Shown here: piece by piece, positions 53,953-64,000 of the stretch
How positions within the stretch are numbered: the first letter of the stretch is position 1
Layout of the letters: every line of letters begins with the position of its first letter
NCBI RefSeq assembly: GCF_026151205.1
Contig: NC_087081.1
Coordinates: 4,459,246-4,523,245 of the forward strand
Source: Bolinopsis microptera
Taxonomy: Eukaryota > Ctenophora > Tentaculata > Lobata > Bolinopsidae
DNA length: 64,000 nucleotides
Direction of reading: 5' to 3'
Made by a program: the position numbers and the translations under genes
The notes under the pieces: model-generated
Told to the model about the DNA's origin: nothing
What the model saw: only the letters and a program-made list of their open reading frames with translations
Databases searched by the model: none

Positions 53953-56900
53953 ATGATACGAGCTTTATGGCAGATTTTATTCTACAATACAGGTATAAAG
54001 TTTTAAAATATGTTGAATAACAGCTGCTGAAAATCCTCAATCTCAACGTTCCATATTATTAATTTTATTACTTTTACTTAACTGAATTATTTCAGCATTG
54101 CTTGGATTGACTTTAGCGATATGCAAGCCCCCAGTAGACAAAACATGCCAACTGGATGGGATAAAATTCAGTGGAACACAGATAGTTAAACTTTCTGCTA
54201 GAGACTTTAACACGTGTGCAATATATTGCATGTGGTCTGAAGATAAGTGTAATGGTATTTCTTTTGAGGTAAATTTACAAATTAACGATATGTTTAGTTC
54301 AGGTCTCTTAACAGCATTTCTTAACAGCATCTGTGGTGAAAATTGCCTTCGAACTATGTTACAGACAAGAAAAATATAAAAACAAACCTTTTGAACCGTG
54401 CTGTTAGGGCCAGAGTTCAAACTGAAGCTTTAAACAGACACATTGCCTCAATAATGATAAATAGTACCATTATCATCAAATAAATCGTGACCCTGAAATT
54501 AGCCAGATAATCTTCTCTCCTACCAGTCGTTTGAAGAAGGAGGATCCTGCATATTATTCTCTGAAGTTACTGCCTGTGAGGTGGACCAACCGAACTGGAA
54601 GTCTTCCTACAAATGCTATTCTTCACAGTCAGGTTTAAAACGGTTCGACTGACGTTTTGACGACTTTCGTTATGTTCTTTTGATGAAAAGATAATGTATG
54701 GTCATCAGGGACAAAAGGATTTCGCGGTTATTTTGGCCGAAAATCGCGGCACCGCGACAAGCCAAACTAGGCTAATTCGCGGCTAATTCGCGACGGGAAT
54801 TTCGAAAATCGCGGCATATTCGCGGCAAATAATCGAAAAATCGCGGCGAATTCGCGGCAAAAAATAATGTATTTACAGTGCTTAGTTAGAGTTCACATAT
54901 TCTTTGACTATTCTATTTGATCGGCTCATGTCCCATGAGGATGTGATCTCATCATATGATCTGATACAGGCTGATGGGGGTCCATAACAACAAGAGCTGC
55001 CATAACTTTTGACATGATCTCAAATGTTGCAATGTCATACGTACTGTATGACATATCTCGTTATCGATACTATATAACTTTCAACAGACGACAGGAGACA
55101 TCATCATTCGACCATCTACACTTCACAGCTATAGCAATGGAATACTACGAACTTTTCAATCCAATTCCCATATCCCTACCTAGTCTATCCCCATCTAGTA
55201 TCCAAACTCTACCCCTTGAAGCTTACATCAACCTGGACGACATCCTTACCCCGGCCCCCTGCACGAACCTTTTAGAAGTTCTAACCACATCCGAGGGAAG
55301 CCCATGATTGTTCCTTATGTGGTCTACGACGAGATTACATGCTCTACAAAATAGCTTCCCATTGTCAGCATAAAACGATGATTTGCCAAATTCAGCCACT
55401 CTCGTGGAAGCTGTTACATTGGCCTGTTTAGCCTGTTTCGAGCGTTTGCTAGACGAAGGTCCAGCCGGTTTGTCGGCAGGCCGTTTGACAAAGCGGTCCA
55501 TTATAACAAGCGAATACAATACCAAGCGAATAACGATGACGTTATCGATGACGAAATATCTGACAAGTGACGATTCAATAACAACACTGATTTAACATAC
55601 TGTTCGATTTCTTAATCCATTGTATGTCTTCTGGTCAACTTTATGTCGTTTGGTCAAGTTTTTTATGTCTACTGGTCAACTTTATGTCGTCTGGTCAACT
55701 TTATGTCGTTTGGTCAAGTTTTATATGTCGTTTGGTCAACTTTATGTCGTCTGGTCAAGTTTTATATGTCTACTGGTCAACTTTATGTCGTCTGGTCAAG
55801 TTAAATTATATGTCTACTGGTCAACTTCCATATACGATCTCGGAAGGCAGACCTCCCCTTCGCAATACGAGCTCGGAAGCGGGAGCTCCGCCTTCAGAGG
55901 TACGTATCGAGAATGACTCGGACAGAAAATTTTCTAAGTCAACATTTTTCAAAGTTTTTCTGGAAACTACTTTTGTTCATGTTTCATGCTACCCTGATCA
56001 TTATGAGCCGAAAATATTTTTTCGGTTTTCAAAGTTCACACATACCCTTCGATACACGATTTGGACTCGAGGGCTCCCCTTGTAATGCGATCTCGGAAGG
56101 CAGGCCTCCCCTTCGCAATACGAGCTCGGAAGCGGGAGCTCCGCCTTCAGAGGTACGTATCAAGAATGACTCGGACCGAACATTTTCTAAGTCAAAATTT
56201 TTCAAAGTTTTTCTGGAAACTACTTTTGTTCATGTTTCATGCTACCCTGATCATTATGAGCCGAAAATATTTTTTCGGTTTTCAAAGTTCACACATACCC
56301 TTCGATACACGATTTTGGACTCGAGGGCTCCCCTTGTAATGCGATCTCGGAAGGCAGGCCTCCCCTTCGCCATACGAGCTCGGAAGCGGGAGCTCCGCCT
56401 TCAGAGGTACGTTTCGAGAATGACTCGGACCGAAAATCTTCTAAGTCAAAATTTTTCAAAGTTTTTCTGGAAACTACTTTTGTTCATGTTTCATGCTACC
56501 CTGATCATTATGAGCCGAAAAAATTTTTTTCGGTTTTCAAAGGTCACATACGCTTCGATACACGATTTTGGACTCGAGGGCTCCCCTTGTAATGCGATCT
56601 TGGAAGGCAGGCCTTCCCTTCGCAATACAACCTCGGAAGCTCCGGAAGCTCGGAAGCTCCGCCTTCAGAGGTACGTATCGAGAATGTACCTACAATCGGA
56701 ACTCACGGAAGGCTGTAAATGTGATTAGTTTCATATACTTAATACTTGTAGAAAACGTGACATTTGGCCCGCAGATTTTATGGAAAATACGCAAACTTAA
56801 TCCTCAGATTTAAAGGAAAATGCGCAAATTTGGTCTTCAGATTTAAAGGAAAATGCGCTATTTTTTGCGGAGGACTGAAAAAATCGCGATTTGTCGCGGA

Positions 56901-59900
56901 GAATGGGAAATTTCGCGATCTGTCGCGGAAAACGTAAAAAATCGCGATTTGTCGCGGAGAATGGGAAATTTCGCGGTTTCGTACATGCCGCGAAATCCTT
57001 TTGTCCCTGATGGTCATCAATTAGGAATAGATGAACTGATTATAATGCTTCTAAAATTTCATCATACTTTTTTACTATCACAATATTAAAAAACAATTCC
57101 TCCAGGTGATTTATATAAGTGGGAAATGTTCCCAGATAAGTTACCTGATAACCTCACGCTTGCAGTGGATGGATCATATGGAATGGAAGAGGATTCTGAT
57201 GTGATCTTGAACTGCACTATTCCGAGGTTGAATGATCTGTTTATCAACACGGATATAACTTACAGGTTTGTTTCTTAGAATGTTTTCTGAGTGATTAATA
57301 TAATTGCACTGACGGTTTTATCAAGATAACTATTCATAGTTCATACTGCAGATATCTCCAATAACCATTACCATACCCGTCAATATGGTATGAACATATT
57401 CCATTTCTAAACAGGATACTATTAGCAAAACTGTAACAGATTATTCAACCCAAGTTAATTTACACAAATGACTAGTATTGTCAATAACGATATTAATAGT
57501 GTAATTCTTAATCCAATACTCAGATGGTACAAAAGAACACTTCTTAACGAAATAAAGATTGAACAGACTCCGAGTGACCAAAAATTACGTTTGAATTCAG
57601 TTCGACGTCCATCATCAGACCATAGTGATGATGGATTCTATAGCTGTGAAATTGTTGTATTTTCAAATATCACCATAAGAAGTCCAGAAAGATATCTTTA
57701 TGTAGTCTGTAAGTATAACATTTTCCTAGAAACACTAAAAAGTAAAAAGCTTCTTTAAATTTTCTTTTGTTTCTATACTGCAACTTTCCAACATGTATAT
57801 TTATATATCATCAATCATCATCCATCGCTATTACATATATTGCCAATACAACTCAAGATCAAAGTTTTTAACTTGAAAGTTTTTTTCGTAAATCTGCAAA
57901 AAGTCTTGTCATCAGATTTGGCGAAAAATCTAAACAGACCAACGAAGACAACATTTTCCGGAGGAGACAAGTATGTGGTTCTAAATTGTAAACCTCCGGA
58001 TAGTAATCCACCAGCTATAGTGGAGTGGTTCTACTTCAAGAATCACATAAAACATCACGGTAATTACATATTAGTTGGTGGAATGAAACATAGGTATTTA
58101 TGTATAATTATTATCAATATAGTTAGTTTTTAACTAATCGGCCTTTTTTGTTGGTCATGCTCAATAAATTTATATACACCATATAGTCGGTAGATAGATC
58201 TTCGTATCATTTTCAGAACGCATCAGCGAAGTAAAGAAATTGAACTATGTGATAGTTGATGGCAACTTAGTTATTTTAAATCCAACTAAAAAGACTGTAC
58301 AAGCCTACTACTTTTGCAAAGGTGAGATATAGGAGTTAAGCCCTGTAAAGGTGTAGACCTTTACTTATAGAAGTTGACGCTACTGATTGCTTCGCTCGAT
58401 TTATGTAATGAATTACAGTTCCGCATCATCGTTGCTGAAATAAAGACCACTTAAATATCATTATATTTTACCATTAAACTCTCTAGTCTTTAGTACTTTA
58501 TTAATTCTTTATCGAAAATCAAAACATCAGCAAAAAACATGATGCTGAAAGAAAGCGTAGAAAGTCCTCCAGTTCATCTCTACTGCTCTGGATGCACTGA
58601 AGATAACGATGACTACGCGGATAACAAAGGTTGGTTTCGCCTAATAAAAATGTAAGCTTTTGATTCGAAATACGCCCCGCTCTTTGTTGACAAACTCAGT
58701 CCCAGATTTTAAGTCTTGATGAAAAATATTCCTTTATAATAATATTTTTCAGCTGACGTTCCCAAAAACTGGAATTCCCTAACGACACATCTTGCTGGAG
58801 CTAACCTTGAAGATGGCTTGACTAAATTAAAGGTTATACGTACTATGTAATATGTGTATCAAGATTATAATATGTTAACTTAAATCCTTCTTTAATTATT
58901 TTAAAATATAGTCAAATAATTTACATTATTTCATACTACCTTGATTGTCAGGGACAGGATAAAAACGGAGTTTGGAGTGAAGAAGAAAAAATATTTCGAT
59001 GTTTTTTCATTGAAAGTATCGGAGTTGAAATAACTTGGACGTTTGCAGGTATAGTAAGCTTTGCACATTCTTTTTATAATTCCATGATTACAACTTCTTT
59101 TGTATTTACTAAAATTACCATTTAAAAATAAGAATTATTGAATGGCCTGAACAAGGTGTTAAACCATTGCTTTATACTTTCATATTAAAAATATAGCAAT
59201 AACCACATAATATATTTCTTTCAGGCAGTAGAGAAGTAGTCGAGGGCGACGGTGTTGACATTATGGAGGGTAATCAAGTTTTAATGCTGTCACCAGAAAA
59301 AATACTCGAGCTACAGAGAAAGGATCTGCAAGGAGTTACCTGCTCTGCGGGGAGGGAAAGTTTGAAAATTAGGTTTCCACCGCGAGGTTGGTGAGGTTAA
59401 ATTATATTGATTCGTAATTTTCTATTTACTACTTTGGTTTCACAATGTGAGTACTCTATTCTTTCTAGAATTAAGATTCAGATGTTTTGGTGTAAAGTTC
59501 GTCGAACTTTTCTTGCTGGCATCCAAGTAAATAGGGGAATTTTAATTAATTTTTAAAATGTAATCAATTCGCTTGCCTCAAATTAAATTTAACGCACCAC
59601 ATAATTTCAGTCGAAGATTTCATAGAGAAGACGTTCATGCTGAATTTAAACCCGGATATGAATGAGCTGTCTGATATCTTATTGAAATCAAGTGCTGGTC
59701 CACTATTTAAAGTATGTTACTGAAATCCACACAATTCTTTTTATATCACGTGCGATCATATAGTGCAGTTATCAAGTATGAAATCAAAATAAACGTAAAC
59801 TTCAAAGCTGTATAATCGAATAAAACCTTTTTTGATATCTATAATAGGAGGGTGAGATATTACGAGAAAAAGAGAAGTATATGTTTGCTTCACACAGTGT

Positions 59901-62900
59901 ACCCTCCAATGCTCGTATTGGAGACACTCACTTAGATTTCCTCGCCGTCAGAGGTTAGAACTTTCTTAGAAATGTTTTGTTGCATTGAGGAGTTTTGTGA
60001 AACTTGGTTTTCTGGCCCTAAACATATTTTTAAGAAGCAAAAGTGTTATACTGACACAGATATCTCAACCAATTCTCGCCCCATACCATTATTTAATTGA
60101 TGTTTTGGGACAAAGTGAGAGTCTCCACTCAGTTTTTCAAACAAATATTTGTCGACGTTTCGGCCCACGCCTTTGTCATGGAGAGACGTCCTTGACAAAG
60201 GCGTGGGCCGAAACGTCGACAACTATATTTTGTTTAAAAAACTGAGTGGATATTCTCACTTTGTCCAAAAACATTAATTAAATGATCAACCCACTCAAAA
60301 GAGTTAAAACAGATTGTTACCATACCATTATTCTTTAAAATCAAGTTATTTCACACTTATTTATACCAGGGGAAAATTGTAGCAAGTACAAGTTACTGAA
60401 CTGCACCTTCGAAAATGTTGCTCTTGGTGAAAAGGATACGTCATGTGACGGGATTAAAGCTCATTGCAAGCTTAAATCTCTTTCCAAGGTATCAAATAAA
60501 TCAATCTTCAGGCAATTTAATAGATATTGATTGATTCTGCACATTGTCATTAACAAATATGGCTAAATTAATATAACATACATTTGTTATTAACGTGATA
60601 GCTGAGTTTGTTTTACAATGTAATTAGCATCTTTGCCATTGTCTTAATTTTAAACCATTCCTAGACTACATACTGGATAAACGACACAAGGTCGGACTGC
60701 AAGCTAAAAAAGATAAGCGACCTTAGCCTGGATTCCATCAACGTGTTACAAGGACAACTAGTAAATTTGACATTGAACGTCGACACAGCAAAGAATGAAC
60801 TTTGTCTAGTGTCCTCGCAGTTACTGCTACAAGAACTTGAGAATAACCAAATTTATTATGAACATGATGATAGACTGAACGCTGCTTTGATCATATTGAC
60901 TCAGATGAGTTCGTCAATGAATGTTTCTTCTGATTTCCGGAAAAGGTGGGAGCACATTTTTTATAACGTTTTGAATCTTGCAATTGGTATCAAATATTTT
61001 GTGAACATTTCGAAATTATAACAAATCATTTCAAATTATTTTGAATGGTAAATTTTTAACGATTTAAAAAACATAAAAATCTCATTATCTATAACAGTTG
61101 AAATCTAGATTGTCCTCAGAGCGAAAGACCTAAGACTAGCCTTCATGAAAAATGTTAAATTAGAGAATGGCTTCAGAACCACCCACGGAAAGAAGGTTAC
61201 TAGGGTCTTATGGGAAGTTCAGTTTCCTCTAGCAAAGGAAGAAACACTTAAATTTCCTATGGCAGAGGGTAATGTATTTAAATGTTTATTCTTTCCCTTC
61301 GATATGTCTTATTCTATTTCAGCAAACGTTTAAATTCACAATTGGATCATTCAACTCTGATGTAATCTTTTAATATAAGGGAAATTCCTCACCAATTTAT
61401 AACTTTCAGGGGTAAAAGAGACTGAAATAAAAATCACACTGCCAAGGGGCCTCAATAACATAACTGCTCTCGCGGGGTCTCAATCTTTTATAGTCTCCCT
61501 ATACCATGATCCTGAAACTGATTTCAATAGCAAACTAGAAGGTTCATCATTCACAATTTCCTCTTTCCTAAATGTTTAATGAAGGATCCGTGGACATGGC
61601 AGATTGTATTTGATAATATTTGCAGTGTAATCTGAATTTTCCTGATACATTTCTCAATAAGATAATGTATTTATTTAACAGATACACGTTACGTCTCGAA
61701 ATTGGTAGATGTTGAGCCGCCAACCGAGTTATCTGGGCTAAAGAAGGATCAAGAGATCTCAATCGGAATTAGGCTAACTGATAAGAACAAGTTTAGTTTG
61801 AACTACCACCCTTTGTGCCATTGGTATGATGAAGAAGGTTAGTGAGCTGCTTCGGTGTAAGGTTACTTACGATGACTGAAAAATAAGGTATCTATATGAT
61901 ACAATTTACTTATTTTTGTTCACTATTGCAATATATTTTATTTATAGACTATAGAAGCCTTTCTAAAAACACTTTCCTACCTTATCTTTAGCCTTTATAA
62001 AAACCGAATATCCTAAAATAAATCGAACTTTGCAGCGCTCTCTTGGAAGACTGATGGAGTTACGACAACATTTACAGAAGACGGTACTTTGGAATGTAAC
62101 ACGACTCATCTGACTGCATTCTCTGCACTAATGGTGTGACAATTTGTATACAGTAGCACACTAATTATTAATTGGTGTTTAATTAATTAGTTATTAGCAA
62201 TTAAGCAATTAAGCAATTAAGTAATTAAGTTATTAAGTAATTAAGTAATTAAGTAATCAAGTAATTTAGTAATTTAGTAATTAAGTAATTACGTAATTAA
62301 GTAATTAAGTAATTAAGTAATTAAGTAATTAAGTACTTAGTAATTAGTAATTGACACTAACAGTATACACTAGTTCTCACTGACAACTCAAACGAGTTAA
62401 AAAGTGAAGCTAACGGTTGTTTCCCAACTTGAAGTGTCACAATTCGTGACACATAATACTTTATAGGTTTATACATATTTAGAAACCTATACTGCTTAAT
62501 ACATAAAGAATAAGTTTGTTTACTGATTTGTCGTTATGTATTTAAACTTGAGCTGCCTACGTTTCAAAGTAACAAACTAAATCATCACTAAATAACAACC
62601 TCTCCTCTCCAGAGCACGAAACTACCTTCCCCGCACGACAGTATACTATCCTACCTAACCTACGTGTGCGGGGGAATGTCGTGTTTTGCTCTAGTGCTCA
62701 CTCTCATAGCCCTCACTTGGTTCAAGGACATCAGACGGTCTCCTTCTAACAAGATTCACATCTGCCTGGCTACAACCATGTTAATTGCCATGCTCCTCTT
62801 CCTGGGAGGTAAGTGTGTGGAAATTATTATTAGGTGTTGGGGACTGGGGAGGGGTGTGGAATTATCGTGTAAACTTTTAAACAATGATAACTTAGAAAAA

Positions 62901-64000
62901 TAACGATGTGAATTAGCTGTCGTTAGGCGGAGTACCAGGAAATATGGTTGTTATGAAAATTGTTCTCAACTTGTAACTCACCGCAGGAGCAAAACATTAT
63001 GATGGCATGAACGAGCACCTCTGTAAAGCTATAGCTATAGCTCTACATTACTTGTGGTTAACTATGTTTATGTGGACTGTGGGGGAATCTTACAATCTCT
63101 GGTTGCTCTTCATCAGGATCCTTCAAGCTAGAAGCTCCAGATTTATAATGAAATTAGGTTTCTTTTTTTCTGTATCTTGCCTCAGAAATTCAGAATATTG
63201 TCACTTTAAATGAAATGATATTCACACTAGAATAGTTTTAAGAAGATGTTATTGTTAGTTTCATGAATGTTTCAAATCTTTCAGCGATAATGGTATTTGT
63301 GATACCGGGACTGATTGTTGGTTTAACTGCCGGAATATCTTATGACAGTTATACTGACGAGACAGTTTGTCTGCTTCGGAATTCCAACGAGAACAACATA
63401 CCAATGCTATACTTCGCTTTCTATATTCCAATTGGTAGGTTTGTAGAGATGTCACGGGAACTGATGGCCACTATTTTATTGGTTATGAGGAATATTTTAT
63501 TGGTTAATAGCAACACTATAAACAGTTTAACAAACCTAATTAAATAATTGTTACAATCTCTTTAATAAATTACTTGCTAAACAGTGCGCTAATTACTGGC
63601 TAATCATTCCACAGGTGTATCGATTATAGTAAACGGGGGTATCTTCATCGCTGTTGTCGCCAAAATCTTCAAGAAAGGAAGATACCAGCATTTCGAGAGT
63701 AAAGTACAGAAAATAATCTCACAGTTGAAGGCTGTTTGTACTTTGTCGTGTGTTTTGGGTCTCGCCTGGGTGCTGGGGTTTTTGGTGTTCGACCATCCCG
63801 CTAATATTGCATTTCACTATCTGTTTACTGTCTGCAATACTCTGCAAGGTAGGTCATATAAACCTTCAAAATCTATGATTTCAAAATACTTTATCATGTC
63901 ATCATTATCTAACAAAATTTACATTGCCACAACTAGCAAAATGAAAAATCTCCATTGTCTGTTAATGATGCCATAATGTCATTTCTAGATTTATTTTGAA
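53953..64000 (+). CDS. Adhesion GPCR with PAN, Ig and GAIN/GPS domains; 3' end outside window
   Basis: Exons in phase: 53953-53992, 54096-54268, 54527-54632, 57106-57265, 57524-57708, 57904-58059, 58217-58321, 58531-58629, 58753-58832, 58952-59048, 59225-59386, 59611-59711, 59848-59953, 60370-60488, 60665-60945, 61120-61268, 61410-61541, 61682-61837, 62036-62133, 62613-62808, 62987-63157, 63285-63434, 63615-63848; about 1085 residues so far. Signal peptide across exons 1-2; PAN/apple-like (DFNTCAIYCMWSEDKCNGISF); three Ig-like units (C-W-YSC and C-W-YFC patterns); a possible SEA-like stretch (VEDFIEKTFMLNLN); GAIN and GPS ending THLTAFSALM, so cleavage at HL/T (about 828/829) and the tethered agonist look intact. 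TM1 onward has SPSNKIHICLATTM, FMWTVGESYNLW, FYIPIG, and VCTLSCVLGLAWVLGF. The last exon seen ends CNTLQG, entering TM7. The GPS keeps only two of the usual four Cys. Acts at the cell surface; ligand unknown. Confidence 0.9.
55223..55525 (-). CDS. CGGBP1-like BED-type zinc finger fragment in the hAT element
   Basis: A 100-residue frame. TRVAEFGKSSFYADNGKLFC followed by RACNLVVDHIRNNHGL matches the finger of CGGBP1, itself derived from a hAT N-terminal DNA-binding domain (RVTEFG ... GGKLFCTSCNVVLNHVR). It ends after about 100 codons, with no dimerisation or catalytic part. Probably the remaining N-terminus of the element's transposase. Confidence 0.6.
   Translation of the reverse strand: MVLYSLVIMDRFVKRPADKPAGPSSSKRSKQAKQANVTASTRVAEFGKSSFYADNGKLFCRACNLVVDHIRNNHGLPSDVVRTSKRFVQGAGVRMSSRLM
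55618..55828. repeat. TATGTCGTCTGGTCAACTT short repeat in the hAT element
   Basis: About ten units of 18-24 bp with variants (GTCTACTGGTCAAC, GTCGTTTGGTCAAG). Confidence 0.85.
55836..56690. repeat. About 250-bp tandem repeat in the hAT element, 3.5 copies
   Basis: The unit contains CGATCTCGGAAGGCAG, AGCTCGGAAGCGGGAGCTCC, GAAACTACTTTTGTTCATG and GATTTTGGACTCGAGGGC. The same unit is single (and split by a nested element) in the hAT-like element at 11515-13288. Confidence 0.88.
60090..60283. repeat. Near-perfect inverted repeat in adhesion GPCR intron 13
   Basis: Arms of about 90 bp (TTTTGGGACAAAGTGAGA ... GTCGACGTTTCGGCCCACGC and its inverse) meet around 60180-60187 with almost no loop. GGCCGAAACGTCGAC lies in the right arm. 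It is a snap-back element; GAAACGTC recalls part of the hammerhead ribozyme core, but CTGATGA is missing. Confidence 0.85.
62190..62350. repeat. AAGTAATT octamer repeat in adhesion GPCR intron 19
   Basis: About 19 copies of TAAGTAAT with small changes, some carrying GTAATT donor-like words on the plus strand. Confidence 0.85.

Larger units (their letters stand above)
54706..57009. mobile_element. 2.3-kb hAT-like element in adhesion GPCR intron 3
   Basis: The left end CAGGGACAAAAGGATTTCGC is inverted exactly at the right end (GCGAAATCCTTTTGTCCCTG). ATGGTCAT is duplicated at 54698-54705 and 57010-57017: an 8-bp hAT-type target duplication. TCGCGG-rich sub-terminal repeats lie at both ends. It contains a finger-like reading frame, a GTCGTCTGGTCAACTT repeat and an internal 255-bp tandem repeat. 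No transposase core, so non-autonomous. Related inside to 11515-13288. Confidence 0.92.

Noticed and set aside
61541-61580. Adhesion GPCR ending at the TAA at 61577 (GSSFTISSFLNV)
   Set aside because: The phase-1 donor at 61542 (weak GTTCAT) joins to 61682, and the GAIN, GPS and 7TM exons follow in frame; read-through could still be a short soluble isoform.

Overview
This window is nuclear DNA of an animal. It has spliced genes with GT-AG introns, two homeobox genes, a rhodopsin-family GPCR, an adhesion GPCR, secreted Cys-rich proteins, CR1/L2-like LINE remains and hAT elements. Coding density is low, the sequence is AT-rich, and tandem repeats are everywhere. A marine early-branching invertebrate, perhaps a cnidarian, fits best, but I cannot name the species.

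Layout. 1-1602: minisatellite built from the start of a kringle exon (minus). 1869-3707 (minus): single-exon secreted Kazal / Cys-repeat / beta-gamma-crystallin-like protein. 4633-7985 (plus): last three exons of a VWC/TIL-like Cys-rich protein, with a 2-kb 50-bp array at one donor. 9180-15374 (minus): complete eight-exon class A GPCR whose introns hold 21-bp X-box-like arrays and a hAT-like element carrying a nested second element. 15.4-36 kb: almost gene-free, with a tRNA-derived SINE, LINE pieces, a mariner relic, satellites, and a 5'-truncated LINE with an open RT frame (29250-31610). 36094-41031 (plus): Bsx/Bsh homeobox gene, six exons. 45866-48424 (plus): second homeobox gene, five exons. 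49897-50162 (plus): last exon of a collagen-like gene. 53953 to the right edge (plus): adhesion GPCR, 23 exons resolved (signal peptide, PAN, Ig domains, GAIN/GPS, TM1 to about TM7), continuing past the window. I rebuilt the spliced genes by hand; every join given has matching phase.

Most striking pattern. At least six minisatellites sit exactly on exon-intron boundaries, and each unit carries the splice site plus some flanking exon: the kringle acceptor (17 copies), VWC/TIL donor (about 41), GPCR third-loop acceptor (4), Bsx exon 4 acceptor (6), second homeobox gene exon 1 donor (about 6, partly decayed) and its exon 4 donor (21 identical GTAAGT sites, 35-bp period). This looks like recurrent tandem amplification of splice sites, perhaps because AGGT-bearing duplications are spliced away and so tolerated. 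The second theme is the spread of RFX X-box-like words (GTTACCATGGTAAC, GTTGCTAGGTTAC) as short satellites across introns and intergenic DNA.
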